Below are positions 8,142 through 16,675 of a stretch of 64,000 bases of DNA, piece after piece. The DNA comes from Gelidibacter japonicus (GTDB taxonomy: Bacteria > Bacteroidota > Bacteroidia > Flavobacteriales > Flavobacteriaceae): the NCBI RefSeq assembly GCF_010725055.1, contig NZ_BJKB01000018.1:30787-94786 (forward strand). The letters are read 5' to 3'. The position numbers and the translations under genes are program-made. Positions within the stretch are counted from its first letter, which is position 1. Every line of letters begins with the position of its first letter. The notes under the pieces were generated by a model that worked only from the letters and a program-made list of their open reading frames with translations, did no database searches and had not been told where the DNA came from.

Positions 8142-9410
8142 TTAGAAACTAATTACAGCCTCAGCCATTAGTCCATTGAATTTTCCATCATTAAAGATGC
8201 TTCCTGTATCGAAGCCATCATATTTTTGATTGACATACTCAGCTTTAAGTAGAATGTTTCTGGTCATAAACCAACCTGCGGCCAATTGGAATCTTGAAAT
8301 ATCTACATCGCTTCCACTAATGTCCTCAGAATCAACTTTGTTATATCGGCCGCCTATGTAAAAGTTTTCGGTGTTTCCAAATCGGTAGATCAATTCACCA
8401 GCATACTGATTGGCAACTCTTTTTTCTGGTTCTGACGCACCTTTACCTTTTGATGATTCAAACGTTCCGAAAAACTCCAAACCTTTATACTTTACAAAAG
8501 GGTTGAACATGATCGCAGTAATCTGATTTCTTAATCTTGGGTCATAGCGACCAGATCTAAAAGCACCTGCAGTTGTAGCGGTTGTAGGTTCGAGCACTAA
8601 ATAATATCTTGAACCTGCTCTATCTGCACTGTAGAGGTACGAATTGGCAACTCTACCAGTGTTGTAAATAGATCCAGTTAATCTGAAACGGAAATCATCA
8701 TTAAATTGCTTGTCATAACCAAATTTTCCTAAGAATGAAGCACCGCCGGTATCAGGCTTGTCAACTGATTGATTCAATTTTCCATTTGTAAAACCTACCA
8801 TTCCAATAAATCCATCTCTTTGATAGTACAGTTCAGCTCCCACTTCTGTTGTAAATGCATCCATGATCAAGTTGCCCACAAAAGGGTTATAGATTGCCTG
8901 AGCGTTATCGGTTCTTCTAAAATGCGCATCTCCATAGTTGTTTTCCATATGTCCAACTTTAATGGTGGTGTACTTCATAATGTCTTCCATAAAACCTGGC
9001 TTTATAAATTCAAGCTTATCTATTTGGAAGTAGCCTCCTTTTACATAAGGCTCTGGATGGTGACGAGAAGATAAATAGGTGCGTAAGTGCATTCTAATAC
9101 CGTCATATAATACGACATCCAAATCGAGATTAGCGGTTGCAAGGTTAAAGTTTGAACCTATTTCAATCAAATCTACCGCTCCGGAATTCTCATGATCAAT
9201 GGCTTGGAATTGTAAGGTGGATGACCCCCCGATTCTTACTTTAACATTTTCAAAAGTAGAAATAGTGTCTTTAGGGGCCTCGAAAACATTTATGCCCCCT
9301 TTATCAGGCTCTCTATAATTATCAATACTTCTGTTGTTTTTTTGCGCATTCATATTGACCCCTACTAGGAGTAATAATGCGATTACTGAATTTCTAATTA
9401 ATTTTTTCAT
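8142..9410 (-). CDS. Outer-membrane porin-like beta-barrel protein
   Basis: 422 residues with a signal peptide (MKKLIRNSVIALLLLVGVNMNAQ). The body is rich in alternating hydrophobic and aromatic strands, with repeated patterns like LRTYLSSRHH, GAELYYQRDGFIGMVGF and EYVNQKYDGF. It ends in an aromatic C-terminal strand (AEAVISF), the usual signal for outer-membrane insertion. I read it as a phosphate-selective-porin-like 16-to-18-strand barrel, but the solute is unknown. It sits 20 bp downstream of a YceI gene and upstream of another, suggesting joint handling of a lipid-like molecule. Confidence 0.75.
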   Translation of the reverse strand: MKKLIRNSVIALLLLVGVNMNAQKNNRSIDNYREPDKGGINVFEAPKDTISTFENVKVRIGGSSTLQFQAIDHENSGAVDLIEIGSNFNLATANLDLDVVLYDGIRMHLRTYLSSRHHPEPYVKGGYFQIDKLEFIKPGFMEDIMKYTTIKVGHMENNYGDAHFRRTDNAQAIYNPFVGNLIMDAFTTEVGAELYYQRDGFIGMVGFTNGKLNQSVDKPDTGGASFLGKFGYDKQFNDDFRFRLTGSIYNTGRVANSYLYSADRAGSRYYLVLEPTTATTAGAFRSGRYDPRLRNQITAIMFNPFVKYKGLEFFGTFESSKGKGASEPEKRVANQYAGELIYRFGNTENFYIGGRYNKVDSEDISGSDVDISRFQLAAGWFMTRNILLKAEYVNQKYDGFDTGSIFNDGKFNGLMAEAVISF

Positions 9411-9430
9411 TATTATAAGTTTAAGCTTGT

Positions 9431-10018
9431 TTATTTATTAAGAACAGTGTTGAAGTTGATTGTAACTTCGTCTCCTGTGGTAATTGTACCCAAAAGAGCT
9501 TTAGGAGGATCTATACCAAAATCGGTCATTTTAAATGATTTTTTACCATTTAAGGTCACCTTGCTCGACGTCACAGACATATCCAAATTGATATTGAGCT
9601 TTTTGGTGACTCCAGCTATAGTTAAATTTCCTACGATTTCAGTTTTATAGTTGTCATTTCCTACAGATTTTATTTCTTTGACCTCAGTAAGCTGAAAGTT
9701 GATGGTTTTATGTTTTCCCGTATTTAATGCTTTATAGGTGTTTTTGTCCATTCCTCCTTTGCCACTTTTAAGGCTTTCTGCAGTAACCTCAAGAGTCAGT
9801 TTTTCTATCTTCAAGTCATTTGCCGTATTTAGGATAATTTGACCCTTTTGCTGCTCGGCATCAATATCCCAATCATGTAAGCTAGAGGTGCCGGAAACAG
9901 TGAGTTTTGAGGCTTGATTACTCAGATTATAAGTTTGTGAGTAAACTTGTGGTGTTGATAAGAAGAGCATAAATAGTAAACTCAACACGGATTTGCTAAT
10001 GTTTTTAAAAGTAACCAT
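9431..10018 (-). CDS. YceI family protein (exported), copy 2
   Basis: 195 residues with a signal peptide (about residues 1-27, ending VYSQ). YceI hallmarks are clear: SKLTVSGTSSLHDWDIDAEQ near the N-terminus, LKSGKGGMDKNTYKALNTGK with the family's DKNxYxALxxxKH-like motif, GNLTIAGVTKKLNI, and a C-terminal KMTDFGIDPPKALLGTITTGDEVTINF. The predicted ligand is a polyisoprenoid or similar lipid in the periplasm. It is the first gene of a minus-strand group with the porin. An Fnr-like palindrome lies about 56 bp upstream. Confidence 0.9.
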   Translation of the reverse strand: MVTFKNISKSVLSLLFMLFLSTPQVYSQTYNLSNQASKLTVSGTSSLHDWDIDAEQQKGQIILNTANDLKIEKLTLEVTAESLKSGKGGMDKNTYKALNTGKHKTINFQLTEVKEIKSVGNDNYKTEIVGNLTIAGVTKKLNINLDMSVTSSKVTLNGKKSFKMTDFGIDPPKALLGTITTGDEVTINFNTVLNK

Positions 10019-10043
10019 AATAGTATGTTTTAATATTATGGTG

Positions 10044-10051
10044 CAAAGTTC
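10044..10051 (-). promoter_or_regulatory. Probable -7 box of the YceI-porin operon
   Basis: On the minus strand the sequence is GAACTTTG, one mismatch from the flavobacterial consensus TAnnTTTG, 25 bp upstream of the YceI start. There is no clear TTG -33 element, which would fit a promoter dependent on an activator. Confidence 0.4.
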
Positions 10052-10073
10052 AGTAATAAATTAACTTTAAATT

Positions 10074-10087
10074 ATGATAAATATCAT
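10074..10087. promoter_or_regulatory. Crp/Fnr-type inverted repeat upstream of the YceI-porin operon
   Basis: ATGATA-AA-TATCAT is a perfect palindrome containing the Fnr-like half-sites TGAT and ATCA separated by 4 bp. Its centre is about 41 bp upstream of the start point expected from the -7-like box at 10044-10051, the classic position for class II Crp/Fnr activation. The match is by eye; the regulator is not in this window. Confidence 0.4.
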
Positions 10088-10149
10088 GATGGAAATTTGT
10101 GAAGAGTGTTGTTTTCGATTTTGAAATTCGGATTCCTAAATAGAATTAA

Positions 10150-10176
10150 ATAAAAAAAACCAGAGCAACCTGGTTT
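10150..10176 (-). terminator. Terminator after cbpA-cbpM operon
   Basis: Arms AAACCAG (10157-10163) and CTGGTTT (10170-10176). On the minus strand the stem is followed by eight T. It lies about 105 bp past the end of cbpM and before the YceI promoter region. Confidence 0.75.
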
Positions 10177-10280
10177 ACTTGACTTTATGGGAATAGATTG
10201 TTTTTTGTTTCAAATAGAAAAAAAAGATATCCACCAGGGATTTTGGCGAAATATTTGATAAAAAAAACTTTAAAAAAATA

Positions 10281-10574
10281 CTAATCCTCAAAAATTCGCA
10301 ATCTGTTTTTGGTTGCGGCCAATTCATTTTGCAGATCGTGAATTTTATCCAAAAGATTTAATATCGTGTCAATGCCTTCAAAATTTATATGTAAGTCCTG
10401 ATGCAATCGTACTATGGATTCCAGATTTTTGATCTGTTTTTGATGGATGCATGGCGATGTTTCAATAGTTGTTATTTCGATCAATCCATAATCGTTCAAG
10501 CCATGAAAAAACGAAGTCTCCACTTTATAAAAGGTGCATAGGGTTTCTATTGGAATATAGGTTTCAGTACTCAT
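10281..10574 (-). CDS. cbpM: Chaperone modulator CbpM
   Basis: 97 residues. It is a MerR-like helix-turn-helix-fold protein ([29 protein letters not shown], then [22 protein letters not shown] and a C-terminal coiled coil [17 protein letters not shown]). CbpM binds the J domain of CbpA and inhibits it. The gene overlaps the end of the J-protein gene by 4 bp (ATGA), the standard cbpA-cbpM arrangement, which supports the call strongly. Confidence 0.85.
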   Translation of the reverse strand: MSTETYIPIETLCTFYKVETSFFHGLNDYGLIEITTIETSPCIHQKQIKNLESIVRLHQDLHINFEGIDTILNLLDKIHDLQNELAATKNRLRIFED

Positions 10575-11479
10575 GATTTTAAATTTTTAAGTTCATTGAA
10601 CAGTGCTTTCTCTTTAGCAGAAAGTTTGGTTGGCATCTCAATGTTGTAGGTAATATACAGGTCACCAAAATGCCCTTCCTTCTTATAAACAGGGAAGCCT
10701 TTTCCTTTTAGCTTGACTTTAGTACCATTTTGGGTTTCTGGTTTTATTTTCAACTTGACTTTACCGTCAAACGTATCTACGGTAATTTCACCTCCTAAAA
10801 TTGCAGTATAAAGATCAATGGTTTCAGTGGAATATAAGTCAGATCCATCGCGTTTAAATTTTGTGTTGTTGCCAATATTGAATTGGATCAACAAATCGCC
10901 GTTTGGACCGCCATTGACGCCTGGGCCCCCTTTGCCTGCAATCTTGATGACTTGACCATTTTCTACCCCTGCAGGAATGGTTAAACGTATGTTTTTTCCA
11001 TTGACATTGAGAATTCTTTTGTGGGTTTCATAAACATCTCTCAGATCCAATTGCAATTCTGCATTAAAATCCTGACCTCTGAAGCCAGCCGACCTGCCAC
11101 GACCTCGTGTAGCGCCTCCTCCTCCAAACATGGATTCAAAAAAATCGGAAAAGTCTCCTTCGGAAAAACTGGCACCTTCAAAGCCACCTGATGCATGGTG
11201 TTGGTACTGGCGCTGCGATTGTTGCTGGCGTTGTGCTTGTTCGTAAGCTTCGCCGTGCTGCCAATCCTTGCCGTACTTGTCGTATTTTTTTCGCTTTTCA
11301 GGATCGCCCAATACTTCATTGGCTTCATTGATTTCTTTGAATTTTTGTTCCGCAGTCTTATCATTTGGATTGACATCGGGATGGTATTTTCTTGCCAGTT
11401 TACGGTATGCTTTCTTGATTTCTGCAGTGGTGGCAGATTTACTTACGCCCAATACTTTGTAATAATCGATAAATGCCAT
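10571..11479 (-). CDS. cbpA: DnaJ-class co-chaperone CbpA
   Basis: 302 residues. The J domain occupies residues 1-70 with the HPD motif in [10 protein letters not shown] glycine/phenylalanine- and glutamine-rich linker (about 75-130) follows. There is no cysteine-rich zinc finger, which separates it from DnaJ proper. Two C-terminal substrate-binding beta domains make up 135-300. It stimulates DnaK ATPase and delivers unfolded clients. The overlap with cbpM identifies it as CbpA rather than DnaJ. No TAnnTTTG box is evident upstream. Confidence 0.88.
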   Translation of the reverse strand: MAFIDYYKVLGVSKSATTAEIKKAYRKLARKYHPDVNPNDKTAEQKFKEINEANEVLGDPEKRKKYDKYGKDWQHGEAYEQAQRQQQSQRQYQHHASGGFEGASFSEGDFSDFFESMFGGGGATRGRGRSAGFRGQDFNAELQLDLRDVYETHKRILNVNGKNIRLTIPAGVENGQVIKIAGKGGPGVNGGPNGDLLIQFNIGNNTKFKRDGSDLYSTETIDLYTAILGGEITVDTFDGKVKLKIKPETQNGTKVKLKGKGFPVYKKEGHFGDLYITYNIEMPTKLSAKEKALFNELKNLKS

Positions 11480-11664
11480 GTGTTATACCTTCTTTTTAAA
11501 AGATTTGAGTTTTGCAATGTTTGATATGGACAATTATTTTCTGTGTTAAATTTCTGTTTAGCTCATGGATGGTAATCAAAAACCCGGCTCTTGTAGCCTC
11601 GGCTAATTCCTAAGCTTTGTTTCCGAAATTTACAAAAATCTTTATACAATCTCACCAAATCTCT

Positions 11665-11672
11665 TATTTTTG
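11665..11672 (+). promoter_or_regulatory. -7 box TATTTTTG directly before the SprT-like gene
   Basis: It matches TAnnTTTG fully. Only 5 bp separate it from the ATG at 11678, so transcription would begin at or within a few bases of the start codon (leaderless or nearly so). A TTT rather than TTG lies at the -33 distance. Confidence 0.5.
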
Positions 11673-11677
11673 CGTCT

Positions 11678-12289
11678 ATGCACAACACGCTTCAAGAATA
11701 CATTCCCTATCAGGCAATTCCCGATGTGATCGAACTTTTAGATCATGATAATTTGGTTGTCAAAATCAAGAATGAGCGCAAAACCCGACATGGTGATTAT
11801 CGGAAATTACCAAATAACAGGCACCAAATCACCATAAATTCAAATTTGAACCATTATCGGTTTTTGATGACCTTAATTCATGAGATCGCTCATTTTGAGG
11901 CCTATAAAAATTATGGAAGATTTATTAAGCCACACGGCAAAGAATGGAAGTATACCTTTCAGCAATTGATGCTGCCTTTTCTCAATCCTACAATATTTCC
12001 TAATGAATTATTGCCACTTTTGGCGAAACACTTTAGAAACCCGAAGGCTAGCAGCGACACCGATGTTAAATTGGCCTTGGCCCTAAAACAATTTGATCCA
12101 CCAAACGATAAAACCTATATTTTTGAAGTGCCAATGGGAAGTGAGTTTAGACTTTATAACGGACGCATATTTAGAAGAGGAGTGAAAAGACGAACGCGTT
12201 ATGAGGGTGTAGAAGTTACATCGGGAAAGTTGTATCTTTTCAACCCGAATGCCGAGGTGGAATTAGTCAACAGTTTACAGTCGCAGTAA
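11678..12289 (+). CDS. SprT-like zinc metalloprotease domain protein
   Basis: 203 residues. The metalloprotease motif is HEIAH (H68, E69, H72), with a possible third ligand H86 in KPHGKEW, the arrangement of SprT/Spartan-like domains. Eukaryotic Spartan cleaves DNA-protein crosslinks; the role of bacterial homologues is less clear. The C-terminal half (about 110-203) is basic and may bind nucleic acid (inference). It appears to be transcribed alone from a promoter abutting its start codon. Confidence 0.85.
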   Translation: MHNTLQEYIPYQAIPDVIELLDHDNLVVKIKNERKTRHGDYRKLPNNRHQITINSNLNHYRFLMTLIHEIAHFEAYKNYGRFIKPHGKEWKYTFQQLMLPFLNPTIFPNELLPLLAKHFRNPKASSDTDVKLALALKQFDPPNDKTYIFEVPMGSEFRLYNGRIFRRGVKRRTRYEGVEVTSGKLYLFNPNAEVELVNSLQSQ

Positions 12290-12384
12290 GCAGTTGTTGT
12301 TGACAATGATGTTATAAGCCATGGTATCGTTCGTAACAAAAAGAAAGACAAGATTCATTTTCACATAGAATAAAAATACAACTA

Positions 12385-13464
12385 ATGAACAATAATTATT
12401 ACGCCATATTAATGGCAGGAGGAGTAGGATCACGATTTTGGCCAGTGAGCACGCAGGATTTTCCGAAGCAATTCCACGATATGTTGGGAACAGGGGAGAC
12501 GCTCATCCAAAAAACCTTTCAGAGGCTTTCCAAATTGATTCCACAAGAAAATATTTTTATTCTCACTAATGCCGTTTATAAAGATTTGGTGTTCCGTCAA
12601 TTGCCAGGTTTAACGGATCGGCAAGTGTTGTTGGAGCCTGCCATGCGGAATACCGCACCTTGTATTTTATATGCAGCATTAAAAATTCAAAAAGAAAATC
12701 CGGATGCAGTGATGATTGTCGCGCCCAGTGACCATTGGATTGAAGACGAAGCCAAATTCACCCAAAACGTTCAACAGGCATTTGATTTTTGCGAAACCAA
12801 TGACGCCCTGATGACCCTTGGTATCCAGCCCACCTTTCCGAACACAGGCTTTGGATATATAGAATATGAGCAATCGTCAAATAAAGCCATAAAGCCTGTA
12901 CATCAATTTAGGGAAAAACCAGATTACGAAACTGCGAAATCCTTTATCGCCCAGGGAAATTTTTTATGGAATGCTGGCATTTTTATGTGGAGTGCCAAAA
13001 GTGTAGTCAAGGCCTTTCAGTTTCATCAGCCACAATTATTTGAACTGTTTATAAAGGGAATCAATCTTTATAATACCGATAGTGAAGATCTCTTTATAGC
13101 GGAAAACTACGGAAAATCAGAAAACATTTCGGTGGATTATGCAATCATGGAGGTTTCAGAAAATGTTTATGTCCTGCCGGCCGAATTTGATTGGAACGAT
13201 TTGGGAACCTGGGGTAGCTTATATGATAAGCTCGAAAAAGACCAGCACCAAAATGCGGTAGTCAATGCACGAACCTTAACCGAAGACGCTACGGGAAACA
13301 TGATTAGAACCAAAGCCGATAAAATTGTGGTGATTGATGGATTGAAAGATTATATTATTGTTGACAAAGACGAAGTTTTGCTTATATTTCCTAAATCAAA
13401 AGAACAAGATATTAAGCAAACTTTACAGAGGGTAAAAGATAAGTTCGGAAAAAACTATGGATAA
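12385..13464 (+). CDS. manC: Mannose-1-phosphate guanylyltransferase
   Basis: 359 residues. The nucleotidyltransferase signature MAGGVGSRFWPVS is at residues 10-22, followed by the FPKQF motif and the mannose-1-phosphate guanylyltransferase block NTGFGYIEY and FREKPD. It makes GDP-mannose from mannose-1-phosphate and GTP for glycan and exopolysaccharide synthesis. It lacks the C-terminal isomerase domain of bifunctional enzymes. It overlaps the DUF389 gene by 8 bp. Confidence 0.92.
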   Translation: MNNNYYAILMAGGVGSRFWPVSTQDFPKQFHDMLGTGETLIQKTFQRLSKLIPQENIFILTNAVYKDLVFRQLPGLTDRQVLLEPAMRNTAPCILYAALKIQKENPDAVMIVAPSDHWIEDEAKFTQNVQQAFDFCETNDALMTLGIQPTFPNTGFGYIEYEQSSNKAIKPVHQFREKPDYETAKSFIAQGNFLWNAGIFMWSAKSVVKAFQFHQPQLFELFIKGINLYNTDSEDLFIAENYGKSENISVDYAIMEVSENVYVLPAEFDWNDLGTWGSLYDKLEKDQHQNAVVNARTLTEDATGNMIRTKADKIVVIDGLKDYIIVDKDEVLLIFPKSKEQDIKQTLQRVKDKFGKNYG

Positions 13465-14941
13465 CAATCAAGAAAACAAGTTCAATTTTTCTGAGGAAGA
13501 AGACAAAACCACGAGCCGGCAAGATAAGGCTGTAGAAGCCTCAAAAGAAGCCGTAAAGAAAGAGGCAAAAGGACTCTGGGAAAGCATCAAGACATTCTTT
13601 AGTGATTTGTTGGATTTCCGGGAAGATACGGATAGAGATGCCACCGTGGCGGCCATTAAAGGCGATATTCCATTTAAGGGCGCAACGGCATGGATTCTTA
13701 TCTGTTCTATTTTTGTGGCATCTGTTGGGTTGAATGCCAATTCTGCGGCTGTAGTTATTGGTGCCATGTTGATTTCCCCCCTCATGGGACCTATTTTAGG
13801 TGTTGGACTTTCTATTGCTATTAATGATATCGATACCTTGAGGCGCTCCTTGATCAATTTGGTCATTATGATTGTTTTGAGTTTGGCAACGGCTTTTCTG
13901 TTCTTTAAGTTTTTTCCGCTGAGTGAGGATACATCCGAGTTGTTAGGACGAGTAAAACCTGATATTCGCGACGTATTGATTGCTTTTTTTGGTGGTTTGG
14001 CATTAATTATTGCCAGAACTAAAAAAGGAACTATTGCCTCGGTCATCTTTGGCGTAGCTATTGCCACCGCATTGATGCCGCCTTTATGTACAGCCGGGTA
14101 TGGATTGGCAAAGGGTAATCTGGAGTATTTTACTGGAGCCATGTACTTGTTCACTATCAATACTATTTTCATCGCCTTGGCAACATTTATCGTGGTGAAG
14201 ATATTAGGTTTTCCTATGCTTAAATATGCCAATTCGGCAAAGAGAAAACGCATTTCAAGGATAGCAACAGCTGTTGCAGTGATTGTTATGATTCCGGCAA
14301 TAATTACTTTTATTGATGTATGGGGCCAAAGCAAATTTGAAAATGAAGCTCGGGCATTTATAAATAAGGAACTTGAAGAGTTGCCACACGCTGATTTTAT
14401 CAAATCAAACGCAATCTCTTCATATTCAAATAGAAAGGGAGAGTCATCCACTATAGAGTTAAATAGTTTTGGCCTGGATCAAATTCCGGACAATACAATT
14501 TCAGTTATCAGAGCACGTATGAAGGACTATCCAGCTCTTGCAAATACGAAGTTGATATTCAATCAAAATCGTTCAAGAAATTTGGACAACATGCGATATA
14601 TGTCGCAATTGCGTTTGCGTGACTCATTAGACTTACTTTCCCAAGCCGAGAGGATCGTCTTCCTTGAAGATATGGTCAGGAAGTTGGGAAAATATGAAGC
14701 ACTGCAAATTCCTTTCGTAGAATTGACCAAAGAGGTTAAGATTAACTATGAGGATATTGAGAGATTGTCCTACTCGAGCGTAATTTCATCCAATTTTGAA
14801 AAGTTGGATACCATTGCAGAATTTACCGTGAAATGGAAGGATAAAATAAAAGAAGATGTCATTGCTAAAGAACAGGAAAAGTTGCAACGTTGGCTCAAAC
14901 AGAAGTATAAGTTAGATACTTTGGTGGTGAGACGTCAATAG
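13457..14941 (+). CDS. DUF389 (TIGR00341-type) membrane protein
   Basis: 494 residues. A charged cytosolic N-terminus (about 1-70) precedes a membrane domain with about six hydrophobic segments between 75 and 290, containing the family signature GAMLISPLMGPILGVG. The C-terminal 200 residues are soluble and helical. DUF389 proteins are widespread integral membrane proteins with no assigned function. The 8-bp overlap with the GDP-mannose gene means co-transcription, but a functional link is not obvious. Confidence 0.88.
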   Translation: MDNNQENKFNFSEEEDKTTSRQDKAVEASKEAVKKEAKGLWESIKTFFSDLLDFREDTDRDATVAAIKGDIPFKGATAWILICSIFVASVGLNANSAAVVIGAMLISPLMGPILGVGLSIAINDIDTLRRSLINLVIMIVLSLATAFLFFKFFPLSEDTSELLGRVKPDIRDVLIAFFGGLALIIARTKKGTIASVIFGVAIATALMPPLCTAGYGLAKGNLEYFTGAMYLFTINTIFIALATFIVVKILGFPMLKYANSAKRKRISRIATAVAVIVMIPAIITFIDVWGQSKFENEARAFINKELEELPHADFIKSNAISSYSNRKGESSTIELNSFGLDQIPDNTISVIRARMKDYPALANTKLIFNQNRSRNLDNMRYMSQLRLRDSLDLLSQAERIVFLEDMVRKLGKYEALQIPFVELTKEVKINYEDIERLSYSSVISSNFEKLDTIAEFTVKWKDKIKEDVIAKEQEKLQRWLKQKYKLDTLVVRRQ

Positions 14942-14952
14942 GAGTGTATGAA

Positions 14953-15066
14953 GATTGGTGATTGTTGATTGTTGATTGTTGATTGTTGATTTTTGATTGA
15001 AGACTGTAAACTGAAGACCGATGACTTGCCAACTGCTACTGAATACTGCCCACTGAAAACTACTGA
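14953..15066. repeat. Heptamer repeat GATTGTT and degenerate ACTG-rich tract
   Basis: Six near-identical 7-bp units (gattggt, four of gattgtt, gattttt) fill 14953-14994. A looser tract built from ACTGAAAACT/ACTGCC-like words continues to 15066, the end of the mlaF coding region. It is simple-sequence DNA between two convergent genes. Similar ACTG-rich tracts occur in other flavobacterial genomes, to my knowledge. Confidence 0.7.
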
Positions 15067-15827
15067 TCTTCTTCCAAGTACATCTTTTGTACCCGTTTAA
15101 ACAGATCGGAAGAATACACAAAATCAGTGACCGCCTCATTATCCGTTTTGAAAATATTTTTGTTAGAGCCTTCCCATTCTTTAAATCCATCCTTTAAGAA
15201 AATGATTTTTTGGCCAATCTCCATGACTGAGTTCATGTCGTGGGTGTTGATAATTGTAGTAATATCGTACTCGTGTGTAATTTCTTGAATCAGATTGTCA
15301 ATAACGGTTGCTGTCTTCGGATCCAATCCTGAGTTGGGTTCGTCACAAAATAAATATTTAGGTTGGTTGACGATAGCCCTTGCAATGGCAACACGTTTTT
15401 GCATCCCACCAGAGGCTTCACTCGGCAACTTATTGTGCGCATCCCCAAGATTGACTCTTTTTAGAACAAGGTCCACCCGATCATTCATTTCGCTTTTACT
15501 CTGTTTGGTAAACATCCGCAGCGGAAATTTTACGTTTTCGGCAATGGACATAGAGTCAAAAAGTGCACTTCCTTGAAATACCATGCCCATCTTTGATCTT
15601 AGATTGCTTTTTTCATCAGTACTTAAATCCGAATAGTCTGTGCCATCATAAATAATGGAGCCTTGATCAGGAGTGTATAAGCCCAACAAAGTCTTCAAAA
15701 AAACAGTTTTTCCCGAACCACTTTGTCCAATGACAAGATTGGTTTTTCCTTTTTCGAATGTTGTGCTAATGCCTTTTAGGATTTTGGCATCACCAAAAGA
15801 TTTATGGATATCATTGACTTCAATCAT
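15060..15827 (-). CDS. mlaF: Phospholipid ABC transporter ATP-binding protein MlaF
   Basis: 255 residues. Walker A is GQSGSGKT near residue 34. The signature is SGGMQKRVAIARA, with the M that is typical of MlaF/Mkl. Walker B with the catalytic glutamate is LFCDEP, and the H-loop is NTHD. It powers the MlaE permease for lipid trafficking between the membranes. The start codon overlaps the stop of mlaE by one base. An MCE substrate-binding protein would be expected but is not next to it. Confidence 0.92.
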   Translation of the reverse strand: MIEVNDIHKSFGDAKILKGISTTFEKGKTNLVIGQSGSGKTVFLKTLLGLYTPDQGSIIYDGTDYSDLSTDEKSNLRSKMGMVFQGSALFDSMSIAENVKFPLRMFTKQSKSEMNDRVDLVLKRVNLGDAHNKLPSEASGGMQKRVAIARAIVNQPKYLFCDEPNSGLDPKTATVIDNLIQEITHEYDITTIINTHDMNSVMEIGQKIIFLKDGFKEWEGSNKNIFKTDNEAVTDFVYSSDLFKRVQKMYLEEDQ

Positions 15828-16564
15828 TAGCTTAGCAACATTTGGGTTAATATATAGTTTAAAAGAATAATCGCCACACTGGTCCAGACGAACGAGGTGG
15901 TACTCGCTTTGCCTACTTCTAAGGCGCCACCTTTCATATAATATCCGTAGTAAGACGGGATGGTAGCCAGTAAGAAAGCAAAAACGAAGGTCTTGATAAA
16001 GGCATAGACGATATGGAATGGGATGAAATCCATTTGTACTCCGGCTATATAATCATCCAAAGAAGCAAAGCCTCCAAAAACACAAGCCGCCATCCCGCCC
16101 AAGATTCCCAAAAACATAGCAATGGAAATCAAAAACGGATACAACATAAGGGCAATGAATTTAGGAAATACCAAGTAGTTTATGGCATTGATTCCCATGA
16201 CCTCCAAAGCGTCAATCTGCTCAGTTACCCGCATGGTACCAATACTTGAGGTGATAAAGGATCCAACCTTTCCTGCCATAATAACGGAGATAAATGTTGG
16301 AGCAAATTCTAAAATGACCGATTGTCTTGTTGCAAAACCTACCAGCGATTTTGGAATGAGCGGATTGCTGATGTTCAGGGCAGTTTGGATGGTCACAACG
16401 CCTCCAACAAAAAAGGCGATAAAAGCTACAATTCCTATGGAATTAATGATTAAATCATCAATATCCTTAAAAATTAAATGCCGCATAACTGACCATTTGG
16501 TGGGTTTGCGGAACATTTCTTTTATCATTAAAAAATATTGACCAATATTATGTAGGTAGCTCAT
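15827..16564 (-). CDS. mlaE: Phospholipid ABC transporter permease MlaE
   Basis: 245 residues, about five to six membrane segments. The family signature VGFATRQSVILEFAPTFISV and GRVGS-like GKVGSFITSSIGTMRVTEQIDALEVMGIN is plain. It forms the inner-membrane channel of the Mla lipid transport system with MlaF, the next gene. The pair is separated from other genes on both sides and probably forms its own two-gene operon. Confidence 0.92.
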   Translation of the reverse strand: MSYLHNIGQYFLMIKEMFRKPTKWSVMRHLIFKDIDDLIINSIGIVAFIAFFVGGVVTIQTALNISNPLIPKSLVGFATRQSVILEFAPTFISVIMAGKVGSFITSSIGTMRVTEQIDALEVMGINAINYLVFPKFIALMLYPFLISIAMFLGILGGMAACVFGGFASLDDYIAGVQMDFIPFHIVYAFIKTFVFAFLLATIPSYYGYYMKGGALEVGKASTTSFVWTSVAIILLNYILTQMLLS

Positions 16565-16618
16565 ATGATATTTTGTTACTGCTAATGTAAAAAAAACCGT
16601 GACGTTTTTACCCTTTAT

Positions 16619-16652
16619 TTGAATTTAGATATTTGAAAAAGCCGTATGTTTG
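16619..16652 (+). promoter_or_regulatory. Promoter of the pafA-type phosphatase gene
   Basis: TTG (16619-16621), a 23-bp spacer and TATGTTTG (16645-16652) match the flavobacterial promoter consensus. It supports translation from the ATG at 16676, as the upstream in-frame start at 16646 falls inside the -7 box. Confidence 0.65.
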
Positions 16653-16675
16653 AAATTGAATTCAATTTAATAACA

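Noticed and set aside
13468..14451. Open minus-strand frame of 327 codons opposite the DUF389 gene
   Set aside because: It is an antisense shadow of a clear membrane-protein gene, with composition that mirrors the sense codons and no recognisable domain.
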